DNA from: Phoebastria nigripes
Lineage: Eukaryota > Chordata > Aves > Procellariiformes > Diomedeidae
Reading direction: 5' to 3'
Length of the DNA stretch: 64,000 nt
Assembly (NCBI GenBank): GCA_035582835.1
Contig: JAYKAV010002553.1
Span: 3,388,526 to 3,452,525 of the forward strand
Both the position numbers and the translations under genes were made by a program. The notes under the pieces were generated by a model. The model saw nothing but the letters and a program-made list of their open reading frames with translations, was not told the origin of the DNA and did no database searches. This document shows positions 56,129 to 64,000 of this stretch, in pieces (position 1 is the stretch's first letter; each line of letters starts with the position of its first letter).

Positions 56129-59100
56129 ATGGCGCTCAGCACCCGCCTTGCTTTGTCCCTCCGGCCCACCCTGGCAGCTCTGCGCCGGGCAGCCCCTGGG
56201 CAGTGCCAGGGGCTCAGCACCCCCTCGGGACCGGGGCACACACTCGACCTTGGGGGCATCTTCCCGCCCCTCGCCACCCCCTTCTCGCCCACGCAGGAGG
56301 TGGACTATGCCCGGCTGGAGGGGAACCTGCGCCGCTACACCAGCATCCCCTTCCGAGGTAAGCACTGCCTGCTGTCCCTCTCCATGCAGGCTCCTGCCAG
56401 ACCCCTGCCCGCCGCAGGGGCTGTGCGGCAGTGTGCTGGCAGCCTGCCAGCTTCCCAAGGGTGCTCAGCCTCCAGCTGGACTTTGCTCTGGGGCTGTCAG
56501 CCCCTTGGGTGACCCACCTGGGGCTCTTTGCACAGCACGTGCCCAGGCACACGCGTGTGTCCTTACACACCCCTGCCACACTCCAGTGCATGCTTGCATG
56601 CACGCTGCACACATGCAGGCTTGCACACATCCTCCACATGTAGCTGCAGGCTTGCACCTACCCTCTGCCCCATAGGTGTGCTTGCACACCCGTGCACACT
56701 CACACAGATTCAGCACCACAGGATGTGTATCTGTTGATTGCCCAGGATGGATGGATGGGGGTCACAGGGATGTGCCCTGGGTCTCCCTGGTCTTGACTGA
56801 CCAGGCTGTGAGTCCAGGGCTGAGGGGATGGAGACAGGAGAGGGCACGTTGCGGACTGCAGAGCCCTGCCTGGGTGCCCCGCAGTGAGGAAGGGAGCAAG
56901 GGTGATGAGGGCACCTGGCACTCCTGGCACCCTGGGGCCCTGGATGCTGCGGCAGAGCCCGGCAGTGCCGGGCTGGAGCTGGCCTGCCCATGTCCATGGC
57001 ACTGGCAGGGTCCCAAGGAAGGGGTCTGTGTGCCCCAGCCAGGGACAGGGCACCACAGCCTGGCTGCAGGCACCAATAAATGCCTTGCTAGTGGTGCTGT
57101 GTGGGGCGGTTTCTGGGGATGAAAGCGGGCAGGCAGTGTGTTCAGTCACAGGATCCATGTGTGGCACGCACGAGGGTGCCTGAGTAGGGGACGGCACCGC
57201 CGGTACTCAGTGCAGTGCAAGTGGGCACTGCCATCTGGGGGGCACATACCCACATGTCCCCTTTGTGGGGGAGCCCAGGGCTTTGCGAGGCACCTGCGGG
57301 AGCCTCCTGGCCCAAGGGGGCTGCTGGATGCAGGCATTGGGCTGCTCCGGGTGCCTGGTGCCCACTCGAGAGTGGGGTGTGGAGAGGGCAGGGATGGCCG
57401 CGCTGTGGGCACCCTGCTCCTGTGCCCGAGCCCTGCCCTCCCCATGCTTGTGTTTCAGGGCTGGTAGTGCTGGGCTCCAATGGGGAGTACCCCTACCTGG
57501 CAACCCGCGAGCGGCTGGAGGTGGTGAGCTGCGTGCGCCGGGCTCTGCCCAGGGACCGCCTGCTGCTGGCCGGCTCGGGCTGCGAATGTGAGTGCCTGCG
57601 TGGGCAGCGCGGGGGCCATGTGTTCCCCCCGGGGCATCCCTCACCCGTCTGCCTCCTCCCCAGCCACCCAGGCCACCATCGAGCTGACGGTCAGCATGGC
57701 AGAGGCGGGGGCCGACGTGGCACTGGTNGTGACACCCTGCTACTACCGGGGGGCCATGACCAGCGCTGCCCTGGTCCAGCACTACACGGAGGTGAGCCGT
57801 GCCCGGTGCCCACTGGCAGCCCAGCCAGGGCAGCAGGACGGGGATCACGTCCTGCACGTCTGCAACCCACCCCAGCTGCTGAGCTCTGCCTGGCTGCCTG
57901 CAGGTCGCCGATGCATCCCCCATCCCCGTGGTGCTCTACAGCGTCCCTGCCAACACCGGCCTGGACCTGCCCCTGGAGGCTGTCCTCGCCCTGGCTCAGC
58001 ACCCCAACATCCTCGGGATCAAGGATAGCGGTGGGGACGTGAGTGGGGCAGGGCTTTCCCAGCGCTGGCTGCCACCAAACCTGGCCCCAAGCTGGGAGCT
58101 GGGACTTGCAGCCCTTCCCCGGGTGCCGGCAGGATCCCTGTGGCGGGGGGACAGGGTGATGCCTGCCCCAAGGCACAGTGTGTCTCTCCCCAGATCACCC
58201 GCATGGGGCTGATGGTCCACAAGACACGTCAGGAGGACTTCCAAGTGCTGGCGGGATCAGCCGGCTTCCTGCTGGCGAGCTATGCCCTGGGTAGGTGCTG
58301 CTGCCCCTGCTCGGCCAGGGGCACAGGGTGCTGCCCTGGGGGCACTGGTGGGGATGGCAGCTGGGCAGGGGGAGGCAGGCGAGGGGCAGTGATGCCTGGG
58401 AGGTGCTGGCTGGGCACGGCGTGCCAAGCTGGCTGCCAATGTGTCCTGGTGTCCCCAGGTGCCTCTGGGGGGGTCTGCGCCCTCGCCAACGTCCTGGGGG
58501 CCCCGCTGTGCCAGCTGGACCGCCTGTGCCGCGAGGGCCGCTGGCAGGAGGCCCGCGACCTGCAGCACCGGCTCATCGAGCCTAACATGGCGGTGAGAGG
58601 GCAGCACCCCCCAGGATGCTGAGGGGTGGGGGTGCCGGGCCATGGCAGAGCCGGAGGGTGGCAAAGGATGGAGGTCCCTGGGGCTGCAGGGAGCAGAGTG
58701 GTGGTCCAGGGGGGACAGGATGGCACAGCACCCGGCCAGCAAGCCGAGCCGGGCTGGAGGCAGTGGGGTGGGAAATGCCAGCCCTGCCGCACCAGGAACA
58801 GCGTGTCCACTGGCAGCAGGCACCTGCCTGACCCCCTGCGGGAGCCTTGCTGGCTATTTATAGGCAGGATGGGGGGAAGAGCTGCTCCCCCCTGGGCGCC
58901 CCACCCCACTGCGGGGTGGCCTGTCCCTGCCGCAAAGAGCCTGCTGTGCCACAGGGATGGTCCCCTGTGTGGCTGTGCTCTGCACCCCCACCCCACGGTG
59001 GGCACCTCATGGGGGGGCTGCAGCCACCCCGCACCCTGCCCAGCCTTGCAGCCCCACGTGGGGGAGGGCAGGATCCAGGCCCACGGAGCGTGCCGCCCTG

Positions 59101-59292
59101 TCCCACGGGAGCTGGCAAGCCCCCGCACCCTCCCTCCCACAGGTCACCCGCCGGTTCGGGATCCCAGGGCTGAAGAAGGCCATGGAGTGGTTTGGCTACT
59201 ACGGGGGTCCGTGCCGCGCACCCCTGGCCCCGCTGACCTCCCCCCAGGTTGAGGAGCTGAGGGGCACCTTCAGCGCCAACGGCTGGTTGTGA
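56129..59292 (+). CDS. HOGA1: HOGA1, 4-hydroxy-2-oxoglutarate aldolase, mitochondrial
   Basis: Class I aldolase of the DHDPS/NAL family that splits 4-hydroxy-2-oxoglutarate to glyoxylate and pyruvate, the last step of hydroxyproline breakdown. Seven exons, 56129-56357, 57459-57587, 57664-57791, 57904-58038, 58194-58290, 58459-58592 and 59143-59292, give 333 aa (human 327). The N-terminus [20 protein letters not shown] is Arg-rich and acid-free, a mitochondrial presequence. The Schiff-base lysine is Lys202 in GIKDSGGD (human Lys196) and the active-site tyrosine is Tyr174 in [11 protein letters not shown]. The C-terminus ends SANGWL as in mammals. An N at 57728 is silent (GTN, Val). Loss of the human enzyme causes primary hyperoxaluria type 3. 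Confidence 0.97.
56526..56710. repeat. TG/CA-rich alternating purine-pyrimidine tract
   Basis: A patchy run of TGCA, CACA and GTGT in HOGA1 intron 1. At 56586-56603 it includes a perfect palindrome (GTGCATGC, TT, GCATGCAC). Confidence 0.65.
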
Positions 59293-59550
59293 GGGGTGCC
59301 CCCCTGCCCCTTCCTGCACCGGGAAGGCACAGGAGCCAGGGACCCTGGGAGCTGGGGACGTGGTGGGGACACTGGGATGTGGCCAGGAGAAAGTGACCCA
59401 TCTCACTCCTTCCTGCTGGACAGGGCTGCCCTGGGCAGAGTGGGTAGGGGGGACACCCAGCATCCCCAGGCCACCCTTGCATCCCCACCAGCCCCTGGGG
59501 TCCCGCCATCCCCACCTGGGAAGGGATGGATCCCCGCGCTGTGAGACTGG

Positions 59551-59556
59551 AATAAA
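59551..59556 (+). terminator. Poly(A) signal of HOGA1
   Basis: AATAAA about 259 nt after the stop, followed by TCTGTGTCTG. Confidence 0.88.
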
Positions 59557-59661
59557 CCTGCTGCCACCCCTCTGTGTCTGCAGTCCTGCCCGTGCAAACA
59601 GCCCCCCGCCCGGTCCCTGCTCCCAGCAAAAAGGACACGGCCCAGGTGTTTGGCAACATGG

Positions 59662-59667
59662 TTTACT
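59662..59667 (-). terminator. Possible variant poly(A) signal of MORN4 (AGTAAA)
   Basis: AGTAAA on the minus strand would give MORN4 a 3' UTR of about 1.1 kb ending close to the HOGA1 poly(A) site. No canonical AATAAA was found between the MORN4 stop and HOGA1. Confidence 0.35.
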
Positions 59668-60776
59668 CAGCTGAGGCCCGTGCAGGCAGCAGCACAAGGC
59701 AGGGTCATGGCAAGGCACGGGACTGGTGCAGGCAGAGACCGGCAGGGAGGGCACGGCCCCTGCAGCCCACCACCGGGCTCTGAGGGCTGCCGGGACCCCC
59801 GTGCCGCAGCCAGCCAGACTGCATCGGGGGTGAAGGTAAGCACGCAAGGGAGAGATGAAGGATGCATGCAGTAGGCAAGACCTGTGTGCCCCCTGCCCAC
59901 CCTGCCTGCCCCTTCGCCATGCCCCTATCCCTGCCTGCCCTGCCCAGGCCCCCTGCTCCAGCCCTAGCACCACACGCAGCCCTGCTTGTGCCCCTCATCC
60001 CAGGCTCTGGCTGACCCTGCTCCTTGCTCGCCATCGCCTGCCCTCCTGCAGCATGCAGCAGACATGGGCCAGGCTGGGCGTCCCCTGGTCTCCCTTGGCG
60101 GGGATGCTGCTGCAGATGTCCCCAAGGCAGTGGGTGGGCTGGACTGGCACAGGGATGAGGGGGACACAGCCCATCGGCTGGCCCTGAGAGCAGGCTGGGT
60201 CCTTTGGGGGCACCATGTCACCCTGCCCAGGGCATGCGGGGGGATGGCTGGTCACCCAGAGCTGAGGGCACAGGCCACAGGGTGCACGGGGTGTCCACCC
60301 TGCCTCAGGACCAGGGTAGCGAAGCGGGCCAGGAGCTGCCCCTCTGCGGGTGTGTGGTCCAGCCAGCAGCCCACAGCCAAGGCACCCTGGCAGTGGGGTC
60401 GGGCCCCAGCCCCAGCCCGTACACCCCTGCTCCGCGGCAGTCTGGCAGCCCCGGTGGTCCGCAAGCCTTCCCAAGGGGGCAGAGGGGCTGGGCCCTGGCT
60501 GCTCCAACAGGTGCCAGGGCTACAGCCAGAGAGAGAAGGCACCACGGCCACCCCGGGGCACTTGGGTGGAGAGCGGGGGGCCCCGTCCCCCACACTGACA
60601 GGGGTTCAGCAAGGGGGCTTGGTGCGGACCCCCGGCCCTGCCAAGGCTGGGTGGCAGGCAAGCGGAGGGCAGGGGGGCCACCCAGCAGTGCTGCATCCCT
60701 CCTCCGGGTATGGCGGGGCCAGCCAGTGCCTGGTGGGGGGGTCCCCACTGCAGTGGGAGGGGGACGCGGGGCACCA

Positions 60777-63403
<2,627 letters not shown>

Positions 63404-63540
63404 CTGGCTCCGCGCTCGCCGCCCGCACCGCTCCCCACGGGGGTCCCGCCGAGGGGAGGTCCGGCCACCTCCCCTGCCAGCCCCCCGCCCCGCCGGGCGG
63501 TGCCACGCCGCAAGCGTCCATCCCCGCCCGTCGTTGGCTG
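63404..63540 (-). other. Probable noncoding exon 1 of MORN4
   Basis: A good minus-strand donor (GAGCCAG followed by GTGAGCGCG) lies at about 63404 in the CpG island, downstream of a CCAAT box (ATTGG at 63574-63578). This fits a 5' UTR first exon of MORN4. The 5' limit is a guess. Confidence 0.45.
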
Positions 63541-64000
63541 TCTCCACAGCAACCGCTAGCAACACGGCTGCTCATTGGCCAGCTTCGCAGCACGCCCTCG
63601 CCAGCCGCCATCTTTGTGTGGGGCAAGGCGGCCACCTCCCCAGGCGTGTCGGCAGAGGGGCAGCGCCCCCGCCCTGCCGCCATCTTTGCGAAGGGCAGCG
63701 AGGGCCGCTGCCACTCCCGAGCGGCCATCTTTGTGTGGGGCACTGGCGCCAGCTCCCACGGCGGGGGCGTGGGGCCAGCGGACCCCCACAGCCCCCACGG
63801 ACAAGCGGTGCGAGGCGTGGGGGCCTCCAAGCCCGCCTCATCCGGCACCTTGGCCGCAGCCACCCCCGCGGCGGGCGCGGTTCCCACGGCAACGCCCGGG
63901 CGGGGCGGGGCGGGGGCGGAGCAGCCAATGGGGCGTGGCGGCGACGTGACGCGGCCGGAAGCGGCGGGCGCGGCCGGCGCGGCGGGGCCGGGCGGGCGCG
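63541..64000. promoter_or_regulatory. Divergent CpG promoter of MORN4 and the next gene (PI4K2A by synteny)
   Basis: Three GCCGCCATCTTTG-type YY1-like sites lie at 63604-63616, 63676-63688 and 63721-63733 (the last with one change). An RFX X-box-like GTTCCCACGGCAAC lies at 63880-63893, a CCAAT box at 63925-63929, and GC boxes plus an ETS-like CCGGAAGC near 63954-63961. The right edge is very GC-rich and should lead into a plus-strand gene. Human synteny predicts PI4K2A, but no coding sequence of it is visible here. Confidence 0.6.

Noticed and set aside
63905..64000. PI4K2A coding start
   Set aside because: Only promoter-like GC-rich sequence is visible; no residues of the PI4K2A N-terminus can be read, so no CDS is called.

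Overview
The window is eukaryotic and almost certainly avian. It holds compact, multi-exon, GC-rich genes with GT-AG introns, CpG-island promoters and AATAAA poly(A) signals, plus one 3' fragment of a CR1 retroposon with the ATTCTATG-type tail typical of bird genomes. The gene order is that of human 10q24 (RRP12, PGAM1, EXOSC1, ZDHHC16, MMS19, UBTD1, ANKRD2, HOGA1, MORN4); that synteny statement is from knowledge of the human locus, not from a search. No tRNA, rRNA, CRISPR array or prokaryotic operon was seen.

Layout. 1-1650: a CpG island with a possible minus-strand first exon (ARHGAP19 is the syntenic candidate), then about 3.3 kb of apparently empty intergenic DNA. 4.9-16.5 kb: RRP12 (minus, 34 coding exons, about 1295 aa, complete). 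17.1-19.7 kb: PGAM1 (plus, 4 coding exons, 254 aa). 20.3-22.9 kb: EXOSC1 (minus, 8 exons, 195 aa). 23-29.2 kb: ZDHHC16 (plus, 10 coding exons, 375 aa). 29.4-41.4 kb: MMS19 (minus, 30 coding exons seen; the first coding exon is missing and probably lies in a 681-base run of N at 45372-46052). 46.1-51.4 kb: UBTD1 (plus, 3 exons, 226 aa). 52.6-55.3 kb: ANKRD2 (plus, 9 exons, 317 aa). 56.1-59.6 kb: HOGA1 (plus, 7 exons, 333 aa). 59.6-63.5 kb: MORN4 (minus, 4 coding exons, 146 aa). 63.5-64.0 kb: a GC-rich divergent promoter, probably leading to PI4K2A outside the window.

The genes do not form a pathway. They cover ribosome biogenesis (RRP12), glycolysis (PGAM1), the RNA exosome (EXOSC1), protein palmitoylation (ZDHHC16), cytosolic Fe-S cluster delivery (MMS19), a ubiquitin-like regulator (UBTD1), a muscle stress sensor (ANKRD2), mitochondrial hydroxyproline/glyoxylate metabolism (HOGA1) and a MORN-repeat protein (MORN4). 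Architecturally they alternate head-to-head promoters (RRP12|PGAM1, EXOSC1|ZDHHC16, MMS19|UBTD1, MORN4|next gene) with tail-to-tail ends.

The most interesting signals outside the exons are two long intronic hairpins in PGAM1 intron 1 and UBTD1 intron 1, whose only arm mismatches become G-U wobbles in the sense transcript. Others are strong U12-type intron signatures in both EXOSC1 and ZDHHC16, a CTCF-like core beside a ZNF143-type site in their shared promoter, an unidentified broken coding remnant in MMS19 intron 1, and a 39-bp minisatellite in MORN4 intron 1. Exon boundaries were read by eye from splice sites and reading frame and may be off by a base or two; lengths and phases were summed as a check.
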